Assembly: GCA_050949825.1 (NCBI GenBank)
Contig: JBMNGL010000001.1
Coordinates: forward strand, 186,001 to 250,000
Source: DTU019 sp050949825
Lineage (GTDB): Bacteria; Bacillota; Syntrophomonadia; Syntrophomonadales; Syntrophomonadaceae
Direction: 5' to 3'
Length of the DNA stretch: 64,000 nucleotides
This document shows positions 17,412 through 25,218 of the stretch, one piece after another. How positions within the stretch are numbered: the stretch's first letter is position 1; every line of letters starts with the position of its first letter. The translations under genes were made by a program, and so were the position numbers. The notes beneath the pieces were generated by a model. The model was given only the letters and a program-made list of their open reading frames with translations. It was not told the DNA's origin and made no database searches.

Positions 17412-18264
17412 GGTTGCTTTTGCCTCCTTTGTCCCTCCCTGCTGCCGATTCTTGTTCTGGATTGGAAGCCCCTTCGCTTTCTTCTTCATAATCCACGCCA
17501 AAACCTGGATCACGGCCTTCAATAGGCTCTTCGAACCTGGCTCCTACAGTGATTCCTGTTCCAGTGTTAAGCTTTGCCTGTTTGCTGCAGTAATTAACAT
17601 ACAGCTGCTGCAGTATCCCTAAAATATTAAAGGTAACCCAGTATATCGGTAATCCTGCGGGCATTGTTGCGGCGATCCATGCCATCATCAATGGCATCAT
17701 GTACATCATGGATTTCTGGGCGGGGTCTTCTGCATTAATAGTGGAAACCCTTTGCTGTATATATGTGGTCACAGCAGCTAATATGGCCAGAATAAACAAT
17801 GGATCTCTCTGGCCCAGGTTGGGAATCCAAAAAAATGCGGCATGGGCAGGATCCACAAATTGCAGACGCAATAAGGATTGATAGAACGCAATAAAGATGG
17901 GCATCTGCACCAGCAAGGGCAGACATCCGGCCAGGGGACTAACTCCTGATTCCTTGTAAAGTTCCGCCAATTTTTTCTGCATGACTTCAGGTTCGTTCTT
18001 AAAATTTTCCTGAATCTGTTTCATACGCGGCTGAATTTCTTGCATTCCCCGCATCGACTTCAACTGCTTCTGGTTGATGGGGAATAAGACCAGCTTGATA
18101 AGAACGGTCATCAAAATAATGGCCAACCCGTAACTGGGTACGCCCATGGCCTGAGTTACGCCATACAGAAATTGAATCAGGTTAGAAAACCATTGTACCA
18201 ATGTATTCCACAACACACCCAAACTAAACCCTGCTGTCAGCCTATTACCGCCAGCAGGTTTCAC
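17371..18264 (-). CDS. yidC: Membrane protein insertase YidC (SpoIIIJ type)
   Basis: A 297-residue insertase with five hydrophobic segments. It carries the core GLAIILMTVLIKLVLFP segment with the hydrophilic-groove arginine-side region, the cytoplasmic loop QKQLKSMRGMQEIQP, and LAGCLPLLVQMPIFIAFYQSL. The C-terminal tail is strongly basic (SSRKKRKKR), as expected for a ribosome-contacting tail. The start is doubtful: the GTG at 18264 overlaps its own AAGGAGGTG ribosome site, and an internal TTG near residue 16 is possible. A lipoprotein signal was not seen. In the spore-former order with yidD, rnpA and rpmH. Confidence 0.94.
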   Translation of the reverse strand: MKPAGGNRLTAGFSLGVLWNTLVQWFSNLIQFLYGVTQAMGVPSYGLAIILMTVLIKLVLFPINQKQLKSMRGMQEIQPRMKQIQENFKNEPEVMQKKLAELYKESGVSPLAGCLPLLVQMPIFIAFYQSLLRLQFVDPAHAAFFWIPNLGQRDPLFILAILAAVTTYIQQRVSTINAEDPAQKSMMYMMPLMMAWIAATMPAGLPIYWVTFNILGILQQLYVNYCSKQAKLNTGTGITVGARFEEPIEGRDPGFGVDYEEESEGASNPEQESAAGRDKGGKSNHGRASSRKKRKKR

Positions 18265-18310
18265 CTCCTTAGAGTGAACCTCATCTCATTGATGTCATCG
18301 GATTTAAGCT

Positions 18311-18520
18311 TCAGGGCAAGGGATCATATCCTCCCTGATGAAACGGATGACACCGACAAATTCTCTTGACTGACAACCATCCTCCTTTTAAAACCCCGTA
18401 CTTTTCAACTGCTTGCTTCGCATAACTGGAACAGGAAGGGAAAAAACGACATGCAGGGAACCTGTATATGCTGGTTTTCTGGTAAATTTCCAGCATCGTG
18501 AGTATTAGCTTCTTTAACAT
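18311..18520 (-). CDS. yidD: Membrane protein insertion efficiency factor YidD
   Basis: A 69-residue protein of the YidD family. It shows YRFPACRFFPSCSSYAKQAV and the ending RICRCHPFHQGGYDPLP, both diagnostic. An N-terminal amphipathic helix is the membrane anchor. It assists YidC-dependent insertion. It overlaps the rnpA end by seven bases. Confidence 0.95.
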   Translation of the reverse strand: MLKKLILTMLEIYQKTSIYRFPACRFFPSCSSYAKQAVEKYGVLKGGWLSVKRICRCHPFHQGGYDPLP

Positions 18521-18849
18521 AACCTGGCCTTCCTAAAGGTATTAAAAAGATCTTGTTGCATTTGTTCGCTGCTGATTCCACTAATGCCCGGACGGGCATT
18601 TATTACTATATCAAAGGGCGTATTTAAAAGCGGCAGCATGTCATGCAAGATAGCCCTAAGCCGCCTTTTGACTCGATTTCTGATTACGGCATTGCCTACC
18701 TTTTTACTGACCACAAAACCAACCCGGTTATGGTCTTGCTGGCCGGGGTGAAAAAACACCAAGACATAGCGGCCCGGTATTCTTTGGCCCGCTTTATAGA
18801 TATTATGGAAATCTTGCCCTGCACTTATGCGCTGTCTTTTTGCTAACAT
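18514..18849 (-). CDS. rnpA: Ribonuclease P protein component
   Basis: A 111-residue basic protein cofactor of RNase P. The RNR-type motif reads NAVIRNRVKRRLRAIL at about residues 53-68, with the FVVSKKVG strand before it. It lies between rpmH and yidD as in nearly all bacteria. Length is typical. Confidence 0.95.
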   Translation of the reverse strand: MLAKRQRISAGQDFHNIYKAGQRIPGRYVLVFFHPGQQDHNRVGFVVSKKVGNAVIRNRVKRRLRAILHDMLPLLNTPFDIVINARPGISGISSEQMQQDLFNTFRKARLC

Positions 18850-18889
18850 TCAGGACCTTCCCGAAAAAATTAAGGCCGTTTATGACGAC

Positions 18890-19024
18890 CTAAGCTGATA
18901 GCGTCTTTCTGCCTTTTCTGCGCCTGGCTGCCAGTATTTTTCTGCCACTGGCTGTGGCCATTCTCTTTCTAAAACCGTGCACCTTTTTTCTCTGCCGGTT
19001 TTTGGGCTGGTAGGTTCTTTTCAT
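18890..19024 (-). CDS. rpmH: 50S ribosomal protein L34
   Basis: A 44-residue protein found by translating the minus strand: it begins MKRTYQPKNRQRKKVHGF and ends with an arginine/lysine-rich RRRKGRKTLSA. This is the full-length L34 pattern. GGGAGG lies eight bases upstream of the ATG. First gene of the rpmH-rnpA-yidD-yidC-jag operon. Confidence 0.97.
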   Translation of the reverse strand: MKRTYQPKNRQRKKVHGFRKRMATASGRKILAARRRKGRKTLSA

Positions 19025-19058
19025 TATTGGCTGCCTCCCTTATTATAAACACCATTTA

Positions 19059-19088
19059 ATTATATTGACTTAAACCCCTGAATGTCAA
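19059..19088 (-). promoter_or_regulatory. Sigma-A-type promoter for the rpmH operon
   Basis: On the minus strand TTGACA (19088-19083) and TATAAT (19064-19059) are separated by 18 bases, about 35 bases upstream of the rpmH start. Both boxes match the consensus exactly. Confidence 0.8.
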
Positions 19089-19219
19089 GAATTCCACCAA
19101 TTCTAAATACTTCTAAAATATGGCCCAATCTGCTATGATTATACTATATTTTTGTCTAGGTTTATCCCTAACCAGTTTGCGCTTGTTCAAGGCTTTGGTT
19201 ATTATAGGTTTCTAAGCGC

Positions 19220-19260
19220 TTATCCACATATATATAATTATTCACAACCGCTTATCCACA
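19220..19260 (+). other. DnaA-box cluster upstream of dnaA
   Basis: Contains TTATCCACA at 19220-19228, TTATTCACA at 19238-19246 and TTATCCACA at 19252-19260, all in the same direction. The 258-base rpmH-dnaA spacer is AT-rich. In B. subtilis the equivalent boxes form one half of a bipartite origin and autoregulate dnaA, which is probable here. Confidence 0.85.
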
Positions 19261-19282
19261 AAACAACAGGAGGCTCACATGA

Positions 19283-20581
19283 ATGTCGATTGACCATGCC
19301 ATGATCTGGAGTAAGATCATGCAATCTCTGCGCGAAGAGATCGGATCCACCAGCTTTGATATCTGGTTCAGCCTGGTAAAATACGATTCTTTCCATAATA
19401 ATAATGTTATTGTCATTGTCCCCAATTCACTCACCAAAGAATGGATTGAATCGCGTTATCTGGATACCATTCAAAGAAAGCTGCGCAGCCTGACCAACCA
19501 GGAGATTAATTTACTTCTTACCACCGATTCCGGTGCTGCCCACAAGGTTACCTCACTTAATCGTAAATATACCTTTAATACCTTTGTGGTTGGCAATAGC
19601 AATCGTTTCGCCCATGCCGCCTGCTACGCAGTTGGAGAATCCCCATTTAAAGCCTATAATCCGCTATTTATTTATGGTGGCGTGGGCCTGGGTAAAACCC
19701 ATCTAATGCAAGCCATTGGTCATCATATACTGAGCAAAGACCCCAAGTTTTCGGTGATGTATGTTTCTTCCGAGCAGTTTACCAACGAACTTATTACCTC
19801 TATCAAAGACGACAACACCTTTGGTTTTCGCAATAAGTATCGCAACATTGATGTACTGCTGATTGACGATATACAATTCCTGGCCGGTAAAGAACGCACT
19901 CAGGAAGAGTTCTTTCATACCTTTAATACCTTGTATGAAGCGAACAAGCAGTTGGTTATCTCCAGCGACCGTCCCCCGCGCAATATACCCACCCTGGAAG
20001 ATCGGCTTCGTTCCAGGTTCGAATGGGGTTTGATTACTGATATTCAACCACCTGACCTGGAAACAAGGGTAGCCATTTTGCGCAAGAAGGCCCAGGCCGA
20101 AAACTTGAATATACCCTATGATATTCTTGATTATATAGCCAATTATATTGATTCCAATATCCGTGAATTGGAAGGGGCTTTGATTCGCCTGGTGGCTTAT
20201 GCAACGATCACCAACAAACCACTCAATATGACAACCGCCAGTGAAGCTCTTAAGGATATATTACCTCCGCCGCGGCCGCGCAAGATCACCATTGAACTGG
20301 TGCAAAAAGAGGTTGCTTCCTTTTATGGTATTGCCCTTACCGAGTTGCTGTCCAAAAAGCGTACCAAACAGGTGGCGTATCCACGCCAGATAGCCATGTA
20401 CCTGTGCCGCAGGTTGACTGATGCTTCTTATCCGCAGATAGGAGAGCAATTTGGTGGTCGTGATCATACCACGGTAATACATGCCAATGACAAGGTTGAA
20501 AAGGAATTGTCCTCTGATTCACAATTGCAGGCTACCATAGGAATGCTGGCTAAAAAACTGGATCCAAATAATCACGAATAA
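19283..20581 (+). CDS. dnaA: Chromosomal replication initiator DnaA
   Basis: A 432-residue AAA+ initiator. N-terminal domain I (IMQSLREEIGSTSFDIWFS) is followed by a short linker. The AAA+ core has Walker A GGVGLGKTHL (about residues 132-141) and Walker B VLLIDDIQFL. The C-terminal duplex-binding domain carries the signature GGRDHTTVIHANDKV. Start ATG 19283 has AGGAGG nine bases upstream; an overlapping ATG at 19279 gives only a four-codon frame. Domain II is short, so the protein is a little smaller than the usual 440-450. Confidence 0.98.
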   Translation: MSIDHAMIWSKIMQSLREEIGSTSFDIWFSLVKYDSFHNNNVIVIVPNSLTKEWIESRYLDTIQRKLRSLTNQEINLLLTTDSGAAHKVTSLNRKYTFNTFVVGNSNRFAHAACYAVGESPFKAYNPLFIYGGVGLGKTHLMQAIGHHILSKDPKFSVMYVSSEQFTNELITSIKDDNTFGFRNKYRNIDVLLIDDIQFLAGKERTQEEFFHTFNTLYEANKQLVISSDRPPRNIPTLEDRLRSRFEWGLITDIQPPDLETRVAILRKKAQAENLNIPYDILDYIANYIDSNIRELEGALIRLVAYATITNKPLNMTTASEALKDILPPPRPRKITIELVQKEVASFYGIALTELLSKKRTKQVAYPRQIAMYLCRRLTDASYPQIGEQFGGRDHTTVIHANDKVEKELSSDSQLQATIGMLAKKLDPNNHE

Positions 20582-20588
20582 AGTCGAT

Positions 20589-20710
20589 TTATCCACAAGT
20601 TTATCCCATTAGGGGTTATCGACATCGCCATGATTAAAGATAGATATACACATATCCACCGCTCCTACTACGATTGTTACTAATTGTTAATAAGAAGAAG
20701 ATGAAGAATA
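20589..20710 (+). other. Replication origin core: DnaA boxes plus DnaA-trio unwinding element
   Basis: The dnaA-dnaN spacer has DnaA boxes TTATCCACA (20589-20597), TTATCCCAT (20601), TTATCGACA (20616) and the box-like ATATCCACC (20652-20660). The last is followed after a short GC-rich gap by CCTACTACGATTGTTACTAA and then repeated AAG/AAT triplets. This box, GC cluster and triplet array matches the basal unwinding system described for B. subtilis oriC, where DnaA loads on trios read from one strand. I infer this is the strand-opening site. Confidence 0.75.
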
Positions 20711-20776
20711 AGCCCTACAGGATAAAATGAGAAAAAATGTACAAATGTTTAATATGCGGGTTGGAGGGTTTTTAGT

Positions 20777-21919
20777 ATGAAGTTTGTAATTGAAAAAAAG
20801 GAATTATCGACTATCACTACCCTGGTTCACAGGGCTGCTGCCAACAAAACTGCCATTCCTGTTTTGTCCGGATTATTGATTGAGGCCAATCAGGACAAGG
20901 GGCTGGTGATGACCGCTACCGATATGGAAATAGGCATAAAGGCAAACTCCGCTCAAGCTGAAATAGTGGAACCTGGCAGCGTCCTGGTTAATGCCCATTA
21001 TTTTGCGGACTTTATCAAGCTGCTGCCAGATCTGCCTATTATTCTGGAACTGAACCGGGACAGCGCCAAATTGTCCATTCAATACGGGCGCTCTTCGGGT
21101 TTTATCAACACCTATCGTGAATTTGAGTATCCTGATTTACCGGTAGCCAATATGGATCGCAAGTTGAGTCTATCCCAGCAGGAGCTCAAAGAGGCCTTGC
21201 GCAAGACCAGTTTTGCTGCTGCCCAGACCCACTTTCGCCAGGTTTTTACCGGCTTGTTATTCGATGTGCTGACCAGCGGTGAACTGAGAATGGTGGCATC
21301 TGATACACACCGCCTGGCTTTCTACCGCTTGCAATTGGCGGAACCGGTTGCGGAAGCCTTCAGTTTTATCATCCCCATAAGAACGGTGAATGAATTGCTG
21401 CGTTTGCTTGAGGATAGTCCCGAACCGATCCATATTGCCCTTAGCGATAATAATGCCTTATTCTATCGTGATGATGTTATCCTGCATTCACGCTTGATAG
21501 AAGGTCAGTACCCCAACTACGAGCAGGTTATACCGACCTCTTTTAATACTCAAGTCACCATCAACAGTCATGTAATCTTGAACACGCTCGAGCGGGCTAA
21601 AATAATGCCTACCGATGACAAGTTGAAGATTCAACATGTACAGTTGGAATTGTCCGAAGAAGAAGTGGTGGTAAATACTTATTCGGAAGCTATAGGAGAA
21701 ATCAAGGAAGTGATTGAAGAAATAGCTACCGAAGGGGAGCCAGATCTGAAAATATCCTTTAACACCAGCTATTTTCTGGATATAGCCAAGCTATTGAGCG
21801 GTGAGAGCGAAAAGATGACCATAAATCTATCTGGTTCACTGGGTCCGGCTATGATAAAAAATCCTCAAAAAGACAATTATATCTATATCCTGGTCCCTTT
21901 ACGAACCAGCAGTCAATAA
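20777..21919 (+). CDS. dnaN: DNA polymerase III beta sliding clamp
   Basis: A 380-residue clamp. It has the three-fold repeated architecture of DnaN, with MTATDMEIGIKA, MVASDTHRLAFYRL in the middle domain, SRLIEGQYPNYEQVIP, and the C-terminal ending YIYILVPLR near the peptide-binding pocket. Length slightly above the 366-378 norm. Follows dnaA after the origin spacer. Confidence 0.97.
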   Translation: MKFVIEKKELSTITTLVHRAAANKTAIPVLSGLLIEANQDKGLVMTATDMEIGIKANSAQAEIVEPGSVLVNAHYFADFIKLLPDLPIILELNRDSAKLSIQYGRSSGFINTYREFEYPDLPVANMDRKLSLSQQELKEALRKTSFAAAQTHFRQVFTGLLFDVLTSGELRMVASDTHRLAFYRLQLAEPVAEAFSFIIPIRTVNELLRLLEDSPEPIHIALSDNNALFYRDDVILHSRLIEGQYPNYEQVIPTSFNTQVTINSHVILNTLERAKIMPTDDKLKIQHVQLELSEEEVVVNTYSEAIGEIKEVIEEIATEGEPDLKISFNTSYFLDIAKLLSGESEKMTINLSGSLGPAMIKNPQKDNYIYILVPLRTSSQ

Positions 21920-21936
21920 GAGAGTAGGATGGGCTA

Positions 21937-23037
21937 TTGCAGTTAACGGAACTCCGCCTTCAACAGTTTCGCAACCTGCTCCGTTTGGATTTTCAACCAC
22001 AGCCAGGTTTAAATATACTGGGCGGAGCCAATGCTCAGGGTAAAACTAACATCCTGGAAGCAGTATACGTTACAGGCACCACCACTTCTTTTCGCAGCGG
22101 CAAGGAGACCAATTTAATTAATCATCAGGCTTCATGTTGCATTATTAATGCCTGCCATCAAAAAGAAGATCGGGCAGTTCAGAGCCGCCTCTGTTTTGAT
22201 AGGGAACAGGGTAAGGTTTTTCAAATAAACGGTAAAAAAGCCTATCGCAACCATGCTGATCGTCTGCGAGTGGTCCTGTTTACTCCAGACGATTTATATT
22301 TAATCAAAGGCAGCCCCGCCAAACGCAGAGAATTTTTGGATTTTACCCTGCGCCAGATTTCACGGCCGTATGCTTACGAATTCAATAATTATCTGGGTTT
22401 ATTAAAACGCCGCAATGATATGCTGCGCAAAGAGCAGGGGCATCATAAGACCTATGCCATTATAAATGATTTGTTTATAAAAAGTGCTGCTGAGGTCACT
22501 ATAGCCCGGATTCGTTTTATTCATCACCTGCAGGAAAAGGCCGGGATGATACACCAACGATTGGCAGGCACAGGTCATGAACTTAAGTTGCGTTATGCGC
22601 TGTCTTTTCCAGTCGATAGTGATACAATTAACCTGGATATCTTAAGAGAACATCTGCTCCATGCCGGCTATAATAAAAGGGAGCAGGAAAGAATTAGAAG
22701 AATAAGTCTAATCGGACCGCATCTTGATGATCTCAATATTTATATAGATAATAAGCTGGCCCGCTGGTTCGCTTCCCAGGGACAACAACGCCATCTGGTA
22801 GTGGTTTTAAAACTGGCCGAGATATATTCATTTGCTGCCATTACCGGTTATTATCCCATTTTCTTACTGGACGAAGTCTTAGCTGAATTTGATCAGCAGC
22901 ACAAGGCGTTATTGCTGGAAGAACTTGCGCAAGCCAAATATCAGGCTTTTTTAACCTCAGTAGAAGCAATTTCCACGGTTCCGCCTCAGGCCGCGTTATA
23001 TCAGGTCCACAACGGAACCATCACGCGAAAGGAGTAA
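21937..23037 (+). CDS. recF: DNA replication and repair protein RecF
   Basis: A 366-residue SMC-like ATPase for RecA loading at gaps. Walker A GGANAQGKTNILEAV (about residues 30-44), signature-like segment SQGQQRHLVVVLKLAE and Walker B PIFLLDEVLAEFD are all present. It starts with TTG at 21937, 17 bases after dnaN, with a weak ribosome site, so coupling to dnaN is likely. Confidence 0.96.
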   Translation: MQLTELRLQQFRNLLRLDFQPQPGLNILGGANAQGKTNILEAVYVTGTTTSFRSGKETNLINHQASCCIINACHQKEDRAVQSRLCFDREQGKVFQINGKKAYRNHADRLRVVLFTPDDLYLIKGSPAKRREFLDFTLRQISRPYAYEFNNYLGLLKRRNDMLRKEQGHHKTYAIINDLFIKSAAEVTIARIRFIHHLQEKAGMIHQRLAGTGHELKLRYALSFPVDSDTINLDILREHLLHAGYNKREQERIRRISLIGPHLDDLNIYIDNKLARWFASQGQQRHLVVVLKLAEIYSFAAITGYYPIFLLDEVLAEFDQQHKALLLEELAQAKYQAFLTSVEAISTVPPQAALYQVHNGTITRKE

Positions 23038-23042
23038 AACCC

Positions 23043-23294
23043 ATGTATATTCATCTCGGCAACAACTATATTATTTCCGCCCCCAGCATCATTGCCATTC
23101 TCAATTATGAACCCCCCATTTCCAACGATATCCGGGATATCGTGGAAATTGCCAGGATGGAAAAAAAACTGGTCGGTATCAGTGAGAAAGGCAAGGAAAA
23201 GGCAGTGGTCATATGTGATGATAAGGTTTATCTTTCACCAATATCCTCCGTCACCCTGTATAAGAGGGCGTTCCATCACCTGAAGGAGGGCTGA
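23043..23294 (+). CDS. remB: DUF370 regulator RemB (YaaB)
   Basis: An 83-residue DUF370 protein beginning MYIHLGNNYIISAPSIIAIL. Located between recF and gyrB, exactly where B. subtilis has yaaB/remB, a regulator of extracellular matrix genes. A strong GAAAGGAG precedes the ATG. The DNA-binding role is from the family; here the target is unknown. Confidence 0.9.
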   Translation: MYIHLGNNYIISAPSIIAILNYEPPISNDIRDIVEIARMEKKLVGISEKGKEKAVVICDDKVYLSPISSVTLYKRAFHHLKEG

Positions 23295-23298
23295 TAAG

Positions 23299-25206
23299 TT
23301 GCAGAACGGTAACAATGATTATAATGCGGCTGACATACAAGTTTTAGAAGGTCTGGAGGCGGTGCGCAAGCGGCCCAGTATGTATATAGGCTCCACCGGA
23401 CCGCGGGGATTGAACCACCTGGTTTTTGAGATCGTTGACAATAGCATTGACGAGGCCGTAGCAGGGGGATGTGATTTAATCGAGGTGAGCATTCAGCCCG
23501 GCAACAGGGTGGAAGTTTGTGATAATGGACGCGGCATTCCGGTTGACATTCATCCCGCGGTGGGAATTCCTGCCTTAGAGCTTATAATGACCACCCTGCA
23601 TTCCGGGGGCAAGTTTGGTGGCAGCGGTTATAGCATCTCGGGAGGACTTCACGGGGTGGGTTTATCGGTTGTAAACGCGTTGTCCAGTGATATGGAAGTC
23701 AAGGTGCGCCGCAACGGCAACATTTACCGACAGCGCTATGAAAAAGGCATCCCCGTCAGTGGTTTGGAGATTTGCGGCAAAACGGACCAAACTGGCACCA
23801 GTATAAGCTTTTTACCGGATACCGGAATATTTGAGGATATCATATTTGATCGGGAGATTATTGTTCAGCGCCTGCGGGAACTCTCATTTTTAAATCGGAG
23901 CTTACGCATTCGATTCAGCGACCTGCGCGAAGAAGAACCGTATCAGCGGGAGTTCTTCTATTCCGAAGGGCTGCGCGATTTTATTGGCTTTGTAAACAAA
24001 AATAAGGAAATTATAAACGAAAAGCCGCTTTATTTTGAAACCAAAAAGGATGATGTCATCGTGCAGGTTGCGGTGCAATACAACACCGGCTACAGCGAGA
24101 ACCTGTATTCCTTTACCAACAATATCCGTACCCAGGAGGGCGGAACCCATGAAGTAGGCTTTAAAAACGGCTTAACCAGGGTGATCAATGATTTTGCCCG
24201 CAAGCACAACCTGATAAAGGAAAACGACGGCAACCTCTCCGGGGAAGACATCCGTGAAGGCATGGCAGCAATAGTGTCGGTGCTGTTAAAGGATCCCCAA
24301 TTCGAGGGGCAAACCAAAACCAAGCTGGGCAATACGCATATTCGTGGCATCGTAGAAGGAGCCATTTATGAGAACATGGCTTATTTCCTGGATGAAAACC
24401 CCAGTATAGCCAGAAAGCTGCTGGAAAAAGCCATTTCCGCCCGTCGGGCCCGGGAAGCGGCGCGCAAAGCCCGCGAACTGACGCGGCGCAAGAATGCCCT
24501 GGAATCTACTGCCTTGCCGGGTAAATTGGCTGATTGCAGTAACAAGAACCCGGCTCTATGTGAGCTATACATCGTGGAAGGAGATTCAGCCGGGGGCTCG
24601 GCCAAGCAGGGACGGGACCGGGAAATTCAAGCCATCCTGCCCTTGCGCGGCAAGATTCTCAATGTGCAGAAGTCACGGTTGGACAAGGTACTGTCCAATG
24701 AAGAGATAAAAGCCTTGATTACTGCTATCGGAGTGGGAATTGATGAAGACTTCGATATCAAGAAGGCTCGTTATCACAAGCTTTTTATCATGACGGACGC
24801 CGATGTCGATGGATCGCACATACGCGTCCTGTTGTTGACCTTTTTCTACCGCTATATGCGTGAGTTGATCGAAAACGGTTTCGTATATATCGCCCAGCCG
24901 CCCTTATATGGGTTAAAACGAGGCAGCGAAATTCATTATTTCCAAAACGAAGCCGATATGAATCGCTTCCTGGAAAACAGTGATAAAAAATGGACGGTGC
25001 AGCGCTACAAAGGTCTTGGTGAAATGGATCCCGAGCAGCTCTGGGAAACCACCATGAATCCAGAAAATCGCACCATCCTGCAGGTCAATATTCAGGACGC
25101 CATGGAGGCAGACCGGATCTTTTCCGACCTGATGGGGGACAATGTGCAGCCGCGCAGAGAGTTTATAGAAAACAATGCCCGGTATGCTACCAACCTGGAT
25201 ATATAG
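23299..25206 (+). CDS. gyrB: DNA gyrase subunit B
   Basis: A 635-residue ATPase subunit. The GHKL domain shows EIVDNSIDEAVAG, DNGRGIPV and GGLHGVGLSVVNALS. The TOPRIM domain shows YIVEGDSAGGSAKQGRDR and MTDADVDGSHIRVLLL. The C terminus ends RREFIENNARYATNLDI, as usual. Starts with TTG at 23299, five bases after remB, with GGAGG inside the end of remB. Confidence 0.98.
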   Translation: MQNGNNDYNAADIQVLEGLEAVRKRPSMYIGSTGPRGLNHLVFEIVDNSIDEAVAGGCDLIEVSIQPGNRVEVCDNGRGIPVDIHPAVGIPALELIMTTLHSGGKFGGSGYSISGGLHGVGLSVVNALSSDMEVKVRRNGNIYRQRYEKGIPVSGLEICGKTDQTGTSISFLPDTGIFEDIIFDREIIVQRLRELSFLNRSLRIRFSDLREEEPYQREFFYSEGLRDFIGFVNKNKEIINEKPLYFETKKDDVIVQVAVQYNTGYSENLYSFTNNIRTQEGGTHEVGFKNGLTRVINDFARKHNLIKENDGNLSGEDIREGMAAIVSVLLKDPQFEGQTKTKLGNTHIRGIVEGAIYENMAYFLDENPSIARKLLEKAISARRAREAARKARELTRRKNALESTALPGKLADCSNKNPALCELYIVEGDSAGGSAKQGRDREIQAILPLRGKILNVQKSRLDKVLSNEEIKALITAIGVGIDEDFDIKKARYHKLFIMTDADVDGSHIRVLLLTFFYRYMRELIENGFVYIAQPPLYGLKRGSEIHYFQNEADMNRFLENSDKKWTVQRYKGLGEMDPEQLWETTMNPENRTILQVNIQDAMEADRIFSDLMGDNVQPRREFIENNARYATNLDI

Positions 25207-25218
25207 GAGGTGAAATGA

